Made by a program: the position numbers and the translations under genes
Shown: positions 33,301 to 46,200 of the stretch, piece after piece
Layout: every line of letters begins with the position of its first letter
Numbering within the stretch: the first letter of the stretch is position 1
DNA from: Vanilla planifolia
Taxonomy: Eukaryota > Streptophyta > Magnoliopsida > Asparagales > Orchidaceae
Direction of reading: 5' to 3'
DNA length: 64,000 bases
NCBI GenBank assembly: GCA_023846275.1
Contig: CM043869.1
Coordinates: 18,881,501-18,945,500 of the forward strand
Notes under the pieces: generated by a model
Told to the model about the DNA's origin: nothing
Database searches by the model: none
Seen by the model: the letters and a program-made list of their open reading frames with translations, nothing else

Positions 33301-36300
33301 AATGGGTCATTTGACCCAACATTACTTTGGTGGTCCCATGATTGTATCTTAAAAGCTAAGATGCTTGTCTTACAAACTAGAGTCTATATCTTCAAAAACT
33401 TAGGCTAGTTAAGACAATGCTTTAATACTTGGCAACATTATTATAGATTCCATTTTAACTTGAGTTATGCCATATCAAACACTTACTACTTAGCTTAATC
33501 TACTTAGTGCCTTTGGGATTGTTATCCCAGTTTTATAAAGTAGCCACTTAGATATTTGACCTTTTCTTATTTTTCAAAATTTGGTAAGCAAACTTTGTTT
33601 ACTCTATTGAGATAAATTTGTATGACAAATCCTTGTTTGTTCTTTCAAAATTTTGGAGATATGTGGTGTCTCCTTATCACTATTATCATATTTTAATGTC
33701 ACATCTATTTCTTTCTCTTTTCTCGATTTTTTTAAAAATATATAAAAATCTTTTTTTGTTTTGATAAAAATCATTGATAAGACAAACATTTATCATTTTA
33801 AATGGAACAAAAGAAGAATATTTTGCAATCAAGTAGAAGTAACATATTTTTCACATTTCTTTTTAAAAGTGCATTTATATGTAATATCAATGTTACAATT
33901 CTTTTATATATCTTTTTTTATTCAAATAAAATAAACATGAAGTCACTCATCTAATTACAATAATAATATCTTTTATATTATCACATGCAAGCTCTCACTC
34001 TATCCCAAAAGTATCATAAAAATTTGAAAGTGTTAAGTTTTGAGGTATGATCGAACTGACATTGGTTTAATGATAAATAATTGTTTATGTAATTAAAGCA
34101 ATAAATTCTTTGGGTAAGCACATGCAAGGGTTATTCACAATAATATTTTATAATGAAGTATATGATCATTTAAAAAAAGTATGATATCAATATGTTTATA
34201 ATTTTTATACATATAAATTTTTTGTACTTTTCCACATTATTTTATTATTTTTTCAATTTTTTATTTTTTAAAGAATTAGCTTAAGAAAAGGTTTTTTATT
34301 TAATAAATTAAGAATATTTAGAAACACATTATTCACCACTTAAACAACCTAAGCTTTTGGAGCTCTTTTGACTTATATTGGAAATAGTTGTTTTGGCATA
34401 GTATTTGCCCCTTTGGACAATATTATATCATTTTATTTGAACATTTATATTCCCTTCATTGAGTTCTTTTTTCTTTTTCTCATTTTACTTCTATTTTTTT
34501 ATTATTATGACTATTATTATAAAATAACTTATCATATATATTCATTATCACATGATTATATTAATAAGTGACTTGTACTTAAAATATCACATAATTCATA
34601 TTCAAACATCACATATATATTTGAATTATAATGTAAACAAATAATTTTTTTTATCATTATTCATAAATTTCATATTTTATTCATCTCCTAAATATATAAA
34701 TTTTAGCAAACATCAGTATCAGTATAATCAATTTTTATGTATGCCATGCCTATTTTATGTATCTCTAATTTTATATTTTTAATCAATTAATCAAAGCTTT
34801 TATCCTACAATATACATCACAGATAATCATGTACATATAGGTACAAGTTTTTATCTACATTTTTAAGTTGAGTAGTAGCCTCATTAAGGCTCAAATCTTA
34901 CTTAATTTTCTTTGTTGCGATAATACTTGAGACTATGTTCTTCTCAATTTTGTCTTTACCTTTTACAAAATTGATTTTTAAATATCTTAAGAACACCTTC
35001 ACTCTAATTTTCTCTACTAACTATGATTGCATGTTGCACCTTGTAAATTTCTTTAAAAGAAATTCTTTAAGTCATAACCAACATCTTATTTATACTTGTT
35101 CTTATGACTTTTGATTTTTTCTACCATTCAAATACCTCTAGTAGTTATTTTCTTTAATGTGGATGCATTTTTATCTTCTTGCTTTTTATTTATAAAGGTT
35201 TCCCATTAATTAGACTAACCTTTATGTTGGTTTTTTTTAGTTATTTGTCATTTTAGGTTTTAAGTTCTACTCAATTTTTACTAATTACATAAGTATAATC
35301 ACCAGATTTATATTATATGATTCTCAATCTCATGCAGAACTATAATAATTTCTATATATCATAGTATTATGATCACACTATTATAATAATATGATATTAC
35401 CATTTCTCTTATGTTGTAGTAACGAATTTCATTTATAAAGCTAGTCTTCACCATATAGTTTTGTATGTTATAGATTATCATCCTTTATAAAATCTTTCAA
35501 TTGTCTTTTCGTTGGCATTATTATTATGTTATATTGTATGATATTTCTTGAAGTACTTATATGATTTATTTCTTGTATTTTTTATTAAGTCATAATCAAC
35601 GATAATTTTGTAAGTTATGTTTGTATATCTTAGTCACTATGATAATCATTATATTATATGATCATTTCAGCGTATCTCTCAATGGATACTTTCACATAAA
35701 GCTAGTTCATTTTTACATTACTTAATAATATGGTGTAATATACTTTTATCATACTGCAAGATCTAATAATTTTATGGATTCTCGCATTACACATTGTCGT
35801 ACTAGTATATTTGTATTGTTATACTTGTGTGTTCGAGTGTTTTGTTTTACACTCTATCATGCATTATATGTTTTAGTATTTCATATAATATAATATTGTA
35901 TTATTTATCAATTATATATTCTTATATGTTAATAGTCTAATATGATATGTTCATCTTATATGATTTTTAGTTTTCTTTTATATGCATTTATAGTTGTCTC
36001 ACGTTTATTCTCGTTTTTTTTTCTAATCGCACCATATGATGCTTTATCGTCATACAACACAATAAACTCCATCCTTAATTTGTTAGATTGCTTTGACTTA
36101 TAACCAATTACATTTTATCATACTTATATATTTTCATATTATATTTACATGATCATATCTTATCTTGTGAATCCATTTACTTGATTGATTCTCTTGCTTT
36201 ATCGTACTACTATACAATACCTAAAAACTTGAAATATTTTTAGAAAATTATAGAAAAATTTATAAAACTTTTCAAAATATATTTAAATCAAAATAATTTT

Positions 36301-37052
36301 TTATAACTTATTTATCCTTAAGATTATTAATGATTTTTTAATATTAAAATTTTTAATATATTTAAATTTATTGAAAATTTATTGTTCTCGTTTTCATGAT
36401 ATCACACCTTACTTTCTCTCTCTTTAGTATTTCTATTAAGTGAAGGTCGTGAAAGACAAAAAAAACTTTGCTTCTTTTTTCTTGTCTTTTTTACTTGAAT
36501 TGTCATGCAAAAGGTCATTTAAATACAAAAAATGTATTCACATTTCTTGTGAACTAGTATGTTTTCCAGAGAAATAAACTTCTTGTCGGCTTCTTAGCAT
36601 TTTTTTTTAGTGTACTTAGCTTTTGAAAATCAAGTTCTCCCTTTTTTTTAATAATGCAATTAAACTTGTAACTAAATAATTTTTTATTAATTCTTTTAAA
36701 TGCAAGTTTTTTTATCAATGTATGACAAAAAAGATCCATTGATCGTAAGTGCTATTGAGCATAATAAAAAAAAGAAAAAAAATGGCCATTTTGCCATGTT
36801 GATGCACCACCTTCGGAGAAAATAGGCTATGATTGATTATTTGTTATAAAAATTCTTTATGTTTTGTTATTTGACGATAACTTGTTAGTTTAAAGATGGT
36901 TTTAGAGCACAGATTTTAAATTAAAAATTTATCTGAATAATTAAAATAAAATTTTGATAAATTTATAATTTTTTTTAAATTGAAGACGAAATTTGAAAAA
37001 CAATTATCAATCTGAAATTTTAAAAATTTACTCAGGCTCTTAGCAATGGCCA
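30336..37052. other. Very AT-rich intergenic region
   Basis: Apart from one retroelement gag trace (32150-32235) nothing could be assigned. The stretch 33800-36400 is extremely AT-rich with many ATATGAT and TTATATT words and no frame above 70 codons. It lies between the long-LTR element and the VPS54 promoter and looks like old, decayed transposon sequence. Confidence 0.5.
32150..32235 (-). pseudogene. Trace of a gag zinc knuckle (retroelement)
   Basis: The - strand reads CFIYNGATYYAKECPWVTR, close to the common plant gag knuckle pattern CFxCxGPHxARDCPKR, with the second Cys replaced by Tyr and the His replaced. Lysine-rich words precede it. Only this short block is recognisable, so the call is tentative. 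Confidence 0.4.
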
Positions 37053-37075
37053 ATAGCGGTACAACTTACCGCTAT
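37053..37075. repeat. Short hairpin at the VPS54 leader boundary
   Basis: ATAGCGGTA, CAACT, TACCGCTAT: perfect 9-base arms with a 5-base loop. It sits exactly where composition changes from very AT-rich to GC-rich, beside a GCCAAT word. It could be a promoter element, the foot of an RNA stem if transcribed, or the end of an inserted repeat. Confidence 0.6.
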
Positions 37076-37279
37076 CCCCTCTACCGAACGCTCACTCCGA
37101 TCCGTCTCCCTCTCCTTACATCGCCCGCTCTCCAGATCTGTACAACCTCACGACGTTGCGCTTCGCCGGCGCCGCATTCCTGAGATCGGATCTTATTCCG
37201 ATCTAAGGTTTTGCCGTCGGGCCTAGGGTGTATCACCCAGCCGGATCGATGTTCTCATTTTCCTGAGGAATTGTCGGAG
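37076..37279 (+). promoter_or_regulatory. VPS54 5' leader, GC-rich
   Basis: C/T-rich sequence (CTCCGATCCGTCTCCCTCTC and similar) leads into the start codon, as in many plant 5' UTRs. No intron was seen. Two direct GATCGGATCT/TCCGATCTAAG words form a partial inverted repeat near 37181-37206. A frame upstream of ATG 37280 stays open but has no ATG, so translation should start at 37280. The transcription start could not be fixed. Confidence 0.5.
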
Positions 37280-40200
37280 ATGGACGGGCCGCCTTCTCAC
37301 ACAGGAAGGCCTCCTATCCGCATAACGACTTCATCCTCATCTAGATCCATCAGCGAATTGGACTCTTCGTCAACTGTCATCACGCAGAGTCTTTCATCCA
37401 TCCTCAACAATCCCCACGCCTCCCGCTCCGATGTCCCCTGGTCTATCTTTTGGCCCTCTACATCCGCCGGATCTGCTGACTTTGCGGCACCAATCGCTCC
37501 CTCAGTCTCCTTCCCTGAGATATCCCGTGCCGATTTCCAGCCTTACCTTTCCTCGATCACTGAATCCTACTCTCGTTTCGAGGATGTTCGCAACCACAGC
37601 AGCCGTGAGACTGGAGATGGTATCGCGGAATCACGAGGGCAAGGAGAGGCACTCGTGGCTTGCCTCCGGGAAGTGCCAGCGCTCTTCTTTAAGGAGGACT
37701 TCGCGCTTGAGGAGGGCGCCACCTTCCGCGCTGCCTGTCCCTTCTCACCATCGTTGGTGGAGAACACCGAGCTGCAGGAGAGGCTTTCGCAATATCTAGA
37801 CGTTGTGGAGATGCACTTGGTAAGAGAAATTTCACTCCGGTCGGATTCATTCTTTGAAGCGCAGGGGCAGCTGCAGGGGTTGAACGGTGAGATAGTGGAG
37901 GCATGTGTGAGGATTCGGGAACTGAAGGAGACGATAAGAATTCTCACCGGTGATCTAGTGGGTTCAGCTAAGCAGGTGCAGGAGTTGAGTGCTACAAGGG
38001 GGAACCTTGTGGCTCTGCATCAGAAGCTTGCGGTCATATTATACGTTAGCCAGGGACTTTCTGCATTAAAGCTGGTAGGTGTGGCTAAACTAAATTACCA
38101 ATTTAAACTGCTGCAAACACAAAACTCATCCATCATTGGAAAAACTCTGACAAACATGTTTTAGCCAGTGTTTTGTTTCAGTAACTTAGTTTTATAAACA
38201 GAATTGCTTTATTGCCAAACAAACGAGTTATTCTGATAGGTATAGGCACTAATCGGAAACATATTGAACTGGTATGTTGTTAATGCATTTTGTGATTACT
38301 TGTTGCGAAGCACCACATCTCATATACGCACCTTGGTCTGGAGGCATTTTGATTAATTTTCCCTGCTAGTAGCCTGTTTTGGTGAAATACTGTGGGAGCA
38401 GTTTTAATGGACTGACTTTATCATTCTACCGTCTTATTTTTTTGTAGCTATTATTTATTAAAGATAGTTTAGGTGAACTTCTCGTTGATCCATATCCACA
38501 GTGGGAAATGAACTTGGACCTGCAGCACAAGATCCATTGCAGTCTTGGGAAGCAAGCTTTGAGCCTATGGATGCGATTTAATTAGTTTTGTTGACTATTT
38601 CAATTGTCTGTAAAATTCCAATGCCTGCAAAGGTAGTTGAAGGCATGGAAGAAATATTTTCTATTTTTTATTCTCTTTTGCCCTCTCCTCTCTTTCACAA
38701 CATGCTCTCTTGAAGAGGAGATATGTTATGTCATTCTCCATGATTTCTTGGAGATGATTTTTTCGTTTTCCCCAACCTTTTTGGCTCAACCTCCTTACCT
38801 TCATGTTGAATTTTGCTAGAGATTCCACCTTCATGCCCCTAGTTTATGCCATAGTTGGAGGCCACCATCCTTGCCTAAGCCTGGCATAATTTTTGGAGTC
38901 CTCATGAAGGATGGACACCATTTAGTAGGGCTTGTCTTGATTCCCAAGATGCTCCTTGGTTTTTCCCGTTCTCTCTTAAGCTCTTGTTGAGAACTTTTGG
39001 GACTTCATTTTTGATTGTTTTGGAATAGACAAGATGTAATTCTATGGGGATATGAGGAATGCAAGATCTATGGAGCTATTTTCAGCTTATTTTTTGCTCT
39101 TGCTTCATCTTTGGTTAGAAAAAAAAATGCCAACTTAGTTTTCTAAGTTTTAGGGTTGGAGAAGATAATCCTCCTTGCATGTAGGAGGGGAGGAGGGAAG
39201 GCATAATGTAGAGTAGGGGACAACAATTAAGTTGTTCTCTCTTGTGGTGCTCTGTTTTATTTTAAACCCTAAACTGATAAGAGATTTTTGATCGGGTTGC
39301 ATGCTTTTGCTTTCTTCCTTAATCTGAGTGATTGCATCTTCTTCTTTATTTTGGTGTGCTTTTTTAGCCTATAAAGCTCCTAAAGGAATCATGGAGTTGC
39401 TTAGATATGCATTAATAATTAATACCTAATGTCTTCTTTACATAATTCCTCAAATACTTTTGAACATGTTCTGAGATACATCTAGCACACATTCCACCTC
39501 TATGATTTTATAATTCTATGCCTGACTTGTTAGTTTGCTCATAAACTTGATCTTGGCTTTGAGTAGTTTTGATGTTTATCTTGAAGATGCCTTGAATTGA
39601 GTTAAAGGGTTATTTTCTATGCACATGATCTTACATTGACTTCTTTGACTTCTTTTGTCGTTGTTTTGTTGGTGTCGTTAATGCATTGTTCGATTTCTTG
39701 GTAGACATGTAGGTTTTCTGAGTTTGTGTTCTTCATTTGTAGAGGTTTCACTTGGGTCATATGGCTTGCATGAATTGAATTTGAGATTTTGCAATCATGA
39801 CTTTAATGGCTAAAATTTTTACTCAACTCATGACTAGATACCCAGCTCCTTTTCTCATGTCGTATCCCAATATTTGAATGAGTTGTCTCTTGTCTTGAAT
39901 GTTGTCGATTTTTGTCCTCGATTTAGGGCTTTGAGATTTCTCTTCTCTATTTTGCATGACCACTTCAAATTTGGAGGTTTGGTTGATGATTAAATTGAAT
40001 TGAAGTTGAATCTTTTTCTTCTGCCTTGTCTTCAAGTCTTGCTCACCTGATCTTCACCTCAACCTTGGAGGTTGGTTATGAGTCCAGTCTTAGTTGCGTT
40101 CGTTACTTGGCCTTCTTTCAATCAAGCAAAAATTGATCTCTAGATCATCTCCATTTTCATTGCTTATTGTGGCAAGTAACACTTTGTTTTAACCTTCCAG

Positions 40201-43200
40201 AGGTATGATTTGAATGTGTTGCGTAGAAATGATATCATTGTTGATATGCTTTTTTGAACTGGCATGCACTGGATTGTGCTGAAATTTATCCATTGGGAGT
40301 GCTAAGCATCACTAATAATACTACTTTTGATGTAAACTTTTAATGTGATTCTGTTAAAATTGTTGAAGCTAGCAGAACCATTGGGCAATAGTTTTTAGCT
40401 TTGATAATTAAGACCTTTTTTTGGATCTGATAAGGTATGAAGGTGATTTATGTGTTTGTTTCAAGGATAACAATATACATGCTATGCAGTGTACAATTGA
40501 AGATAGCATGGCAGTCAAATGGTGAATATTTAGTTTTTTGCAAGTTTGATTGCAGCGGGGGGGAAATCCTTTAATGTGAAGGCTATAAACTTTCTGAAAT
40601 TACCAGGCATATATTGAATCATCTTGCCTTTGGTTTCATATGTGGATTGTAAGTTTTAGATTTGATTTTACGTGGATCATTAGTTTTTTCTTTTTTCTTT
40701 ATGTCAATATATAATATCCATTGGCAAATTCATTTCAAGTTGGCTTATGGTTATGCCATAAATGAAGTTCCTTTTTTTCTGCTGAACAGAAATAAATGTT
40801 AAAAATTAACACTGAGCTTTAATATTAAATCTGAGTAGTAGTGGTTATTGGAAGGATGAACTGAAATGCATGTGTCTGATGATTACATATTTATTTTCAT
40901 GGTCATATAACAAGCGAACCTAGTTCATAGAATGATATACTTCAGTATTCATTCAATGATTGGAATCATTTTAGAAGGAGAAGATTCTTAATGACAGTTT
41001 CAGAGCCTTTGAAAATGGAGCTAGAATGGGATTTCCTTCTCCCCTTAATTTTACCATTTTTGCCAAGCACATTATCTTTCAATACCTAAAGTGTATGATG
41101 CCCATTCTTTTATTAGTAGTCTCTTTTATGAATTCTATTTTTATGAATAGTTGTTGTGTGAAAGCGAAGAAGAAATTAAGTTGTTGTGCACAGTTTTTGT
41201 GTGATAGTGTATAGCTTGGTCTTAGCTGTATTTTGTTGGTTCCCAGGAAAAAAATAAACATTGATGTATCATCTTTTTGTATTATTTACATCATTTGAAG
41301 TTAGCATGTCTTCTTCATGGGCTTGTTTGGCTGGAACAAATAGTGTAAAAAAATTAGAGATAAATTGTTTTCAAGTTTATTTGTGGTTGCTGGCTAGTTT
41401 TTAGTAGACCTAGGAACTGGTAGGGACGTAGCAGTTCATTTGCATAAATTGGGCAAGATGGTTCTGCCCAATCAATATGAAATTTGAACGTGCTGAAGTG
41501 AAATGTTTCTTGATATGTTTTTTAGGCCTCAATAATAAACTAGTGAATTCATAAGAACATTGTGCTATTTTCTAGATGCATGACTAGCTCTATGCTTTAT
41601 TTAGTTTTGATTAATAAATTTGTTATCAAAACATGACCACGGAAGTACATTGTTTTTTGATGAGTTTTATCAAGTTGCTTGAACTTCCAAGTAATTCAAA
41701 GTGGACACTAGTGGTGCCACTTTATCTTTCATCTTGATTATCAGAATTTGTGCTTTTCGAGGTTCCTTGATTTTTGATATCTTTATGTGTAATTATAGAT
41801 TTCTTGATGCTTGGTTTTTCCTGATATTCCTGTGTTAGTTACATGTCTAAATCAATATTATCTGCTAATCCATTGCAGCTTGTGGCTGCTGCAGACTGTG
41901 CTGGTGCTCTAGATGTCATCGATGATTTGCAGCATTTATTGGTAATCTACAACTACCGGTTCATATTTTCTTAACCATCACAAGAACTTTTCTCATTTTT
42001 TATAATTTATCTCTCTGGTACAGTTGTTATTTTTCCTCTCCTATGCATTTTAAATTTTTTTCCCCATTTTTACTTTGTTCCTGATAAAGCAGGAGGCTGA
42101 TGAGCTCTCTGGACTTCATTGTTTTCGGCATCTACGAGATCAATTGGTGGTGTCCTTAGATTCAATAAATAGGTGCATTACTGGGAAACTTGCAATTATA
42201 GTTGATTATTTCTCTTTTTTGTGTGCAATATTTAGTTTATAACAGTAATGTGGTGCTCATTCTTGTAAACATTGCTTTTCTTCTAGCACACAGCAGTGGG
42301 CTTTTTTTTTGTCTGCATATTGTTGTATGCTATTTCTTTGTTCTTTGGACTTAGCTTGTGGTGGATTAAAACAACATTGGTTCATAATTTATTAACAATT
42401 GATGGAGCAAGTTTTCATTTGCTAATGATTTGAGGTTCACACAATGTTTTTCTCTTCCTTGTAAGGGTTCTATTAAGATCAATAAAGGTGTGATGGATTG
42501 TTTTGTGAAGTAGTAAGATGAGCCATATGGATCTGATTTGGACCTCATAGTACCACATAAATATGAGTGGTAATGTGAGCAGTTGGGTTATATAAGCTAC
42601 GTCATGCATGGGGTTTATGGAAAGTTTGATTTCATATGGCCCACAATACATAATATTATTCCACATTTTTAAGAGATTATCTCAAAATCTGAAACACATC
42701 ATCTTCATGTTGCAGGGTAACAATATTTGCAACTGAGTGGTTAATATTGACCTAAGAACTTATCAAAATATTAATAAAATTTGAACCAAATTTGAAGATA
42801 ACCAAAATCTACAATAACATTACACATCAATTTTTATGAAGGTCTTCAAGTCACCTTAATTTTAGGCGTATGTGCTAATGCATTCCAATTAATGCCTTTT
42901 AGATATGCCTAGATGTGCATTTACAATTCTAGTCAATCATGAAGTTACTTGACTATTGCATTGCTTGACTAATGGAAAATTGATAGTAGATGGTAACACT
43001 GCACCAAGAGTGATTCGTTTTTCAAATCACACATTTCTATTGCCCTTCTTGAAACCAACTCTTGACAAATGGTGATCTCAAGGGTTCATCTTCTGTTTTC
43101 TTGTGGCCTTTTGATATAAAGTTTTTGGCATTGGAGATGCCTCACGATTGGTACAGATTCCTTTACCTTTGGACAACCATCTTGACTTCATTCACTAGCA

Positions 43201-46200
43201 TCCATGCTTCATAAAAATCTCGAACTAATCTTCTAATCATGGATCCTTTTTTTTAGGGTTCAAATTCCTTTGAATCCACTGTTTGTCCTGGTTCTTAATT
43301 GAAATTCTCATTATCTTTCTGAACACGAGAGGGAGATGATTGCAGATAATTTATTTTGTTTATACAATGATATATCTTAATCATAAATCTTTTCATTCGA
43401 GGTAAGGGGCTTCATTGTTGAGTGAAATTGAGGTGTGGGTTCTTGGATATCCCTCAATCTATATTAAACTATTTGGATTAGTAGGATAGTTGCCCTTCAC
43501 GTTCGAAAGGCTGTTTCCTCTCCTCCCTTAGCTGTGTTTTTGTGTCTTGTATAAAAGTTTATCATGTTACAAAGGATTCTCAAAAGTTACCATTGAATAA
43601 ATATCCATTCATCAAGAAATTTCAACTAATATGAGTCACCATTGATTTTTTTTAATGATTTGGGTTTCAATTTTCTTCTTCCCTTAACCTTTCTTAGCTC
43701 ATGTATAGCCACACTAGATCTTTGAATTCAAATTGCTCTCGATTTGATGATTATTGTGTTTTTGTTTATATCTTTATTGGGACTTCTTTAGTTGTTTCTC
43801 CACTCCAATGTGGATCCTTTTGAGTTCTAGTAAGAATCATTATGTTCTTAATTTCATTTATCCTTACTAGTAGGAGTGTTGTCAAAGTTTGAATTTTAAA
43901 TCAATTAGACTTTGAGGTGTGAATCCCAAAGTTCTATTGAAAAGATTTTTTTGGCTATATCAATAACATGATTATAAGCAAATTGGATACCTTTGAAGCT
44001 CTCATCTTATGTTTTTAGATGTTATGCATTATACCTTTTCAGTTCTCGATAGTCCTAATTTGGGATGGATTCACATGATTTTGAATCACATTATGTTTAT
44101 TATCTCAATTTTTGCTATCAATTTGTGAACAAAATCCATTCTATTTCGATGTGATATCATAATCAACTAGAATGTATGCTAAAATCTTCCTAGGAATCTT
44201 GAATATTTTTGTTTGAGGCTATCGAAGATGGAAGGCAACAATGCAACCACACAAATTGAATGATTAGTCATCAATGACTTTTTCATTAGTAATCTTCTGC
44301 TGATTTTGTGTATCGCAATCTGGAAAATTTGTTTGAAGTCACAAACAAACAATTATCCCCTTTATGGGCCAAAGATTGTCCTAAAATCCTCAATATATGT
44401 ACTGTTGGATTTTCTTTTGGTTGGAGCCTTTTTGCAGTTTGGTAGTTTAAATGTGCTGTGCCTCTTACAAATTTGATTATATAGTGATGTATATAAGGCC
44501 AATAGATATACTTGTAGGTACTTGATGTTTAGATTACTTTGAAGTGATCAACTATCCTCGATGAGCCTGCTTCTTGTGCCCATCTAGCTGATTTTCTTGT
44601 GTTGTGCAGGGTTTTATTATCCAATATAGAGTAGACCTTCTTTGATTTGTAATATGTTTTATTGTGTATTATGATTTGAACCATCATACTAATGATAAAG
44701 AACAATTGGAAAAACTTATGCATTTGTGAAAGTTATTAATATATCATGCCTTTTACTTGTGACATGTTTGAGCATCCTATCAAATGAGGTCGTCTTTTTG
44801 TCTTGTCAAATATTTTGAATTTTATTATCATTAATGTATTTATGTGTAAACAGAATGTATTTACTGCAAGTTAACCTTTTGTTATGTCACATATCCTTAC
44901 TGGTTTACCTTACCCATTTATCATAATGCTTCCTTTTTTTTAGTATTATCAATTTAAAAATTGACCTAGTGGTGTTGTGCATCACTAAATGCACATACCT
45001 GTTGGAGTTAATTTTCTTATGCTCACTAAAGAAGCAAAGTAAAACGAAAAACTGAAAGGTGAGAACCTTAATACCTACTGAGTGCACCTTGTCTTGCATT
45101 ATGTCGGATTACACGGGAATGAAGGAGAAGAGGAGAAGCGCAACTGGTTTGGTGCCACTAACTGAGCATGGCTATAAGGAGCCCATCTCTTTGGCTGAAT
45201 GGTGATTTGATTGCAGTAACTCTATAGCCCTTGTTTTCCTTAGAAAATCCTGATCGATGTCGAAGTTTTTCCTTTGCCTTTGCTTGCCACTTTTTTTCGC
45301 ATCAACTTTCACCTAGTTCAAAGAATAGTAATTTCCTATACTAGGGAACCATCTTTATAACTCCTCTGAAATTTGTATATATTTTTTAGCATAAAGATGC
45401 AGATGTAGGAAAGGATTAATGCGATTCACAATTTCTCATCTTGCACAATCAATAGGGGATGGATGGTACACAAGATTTGCACCTAAATGAATTGCTGTAA
45501 AGTTGTATTAGATTGTTGCACATATATATATATATATGTATGTGTGCGGGTGGGCGGGCGTTTGGCGTGGTTGCATTTGTGCGTGCGTGCGTTTGAGTGT
45601 GTGCATGTGTGTGTGTGTGTACGCACGCTCGCGCGTGCGTGCGAGTGTGTGCATGTGTGCGGGTGTGCGTGTGTGCATGTATGTGTTTTTGTATATGTGT
45701 ATATATATATATGTATTTGTATATACATACATACATACATACGTATACGTATATATATATGTATATATATTTATATGTATATATATATATATACATATTT
45801 AGATACGTGTATATGTATATATATAGAAGTATTTTAAACATTATTAAATACATTAAATTTAGAAAATAATCATGGCCAAATTTACTAATCTTGATGATTC
45901 CATAAATTTTTATTTTTAGCTTTTACTTCCCTCTCTACAATTGTGTTATTTTGGTCTGCTAAAATCGAATGTATTCTTGGTTTTTTTGTAATTCTTATGA
46001 GCTATTAAATGGATGTATTTAACTTGGAATGTTCATTCTTGTAGCATTCTTACAGCAGAATTTGTTCGGTCAGCTATTCACAATGTTAAAGCAGTAGATT
46101 CCTTGATATTGACAAAAATAAAAGCAAGCTCTCGTGCTATCCTTAATGGTGTAGAAGATGAGGTAGGTGGTTTTGTGGTTCACATTTGCAGTCTAAAGCC

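Noticed and set aside
37431-37947. Long frames on both strands inside VPS54 exon 1 (122, 126 and 71 codons)
   Set aside because: Shadows of the GC-rich real exon; the VPS54 frame is the one that matches homologues and splices in phase.
45449-45869. Cluster of six overlapping open frames of 74-134 codons on both strands
   Set aside because: All are translations of the alternating TA/TG/CG microsatellite (runs of Tyr-Ile, His-Thr, Cys-Val); no gene.
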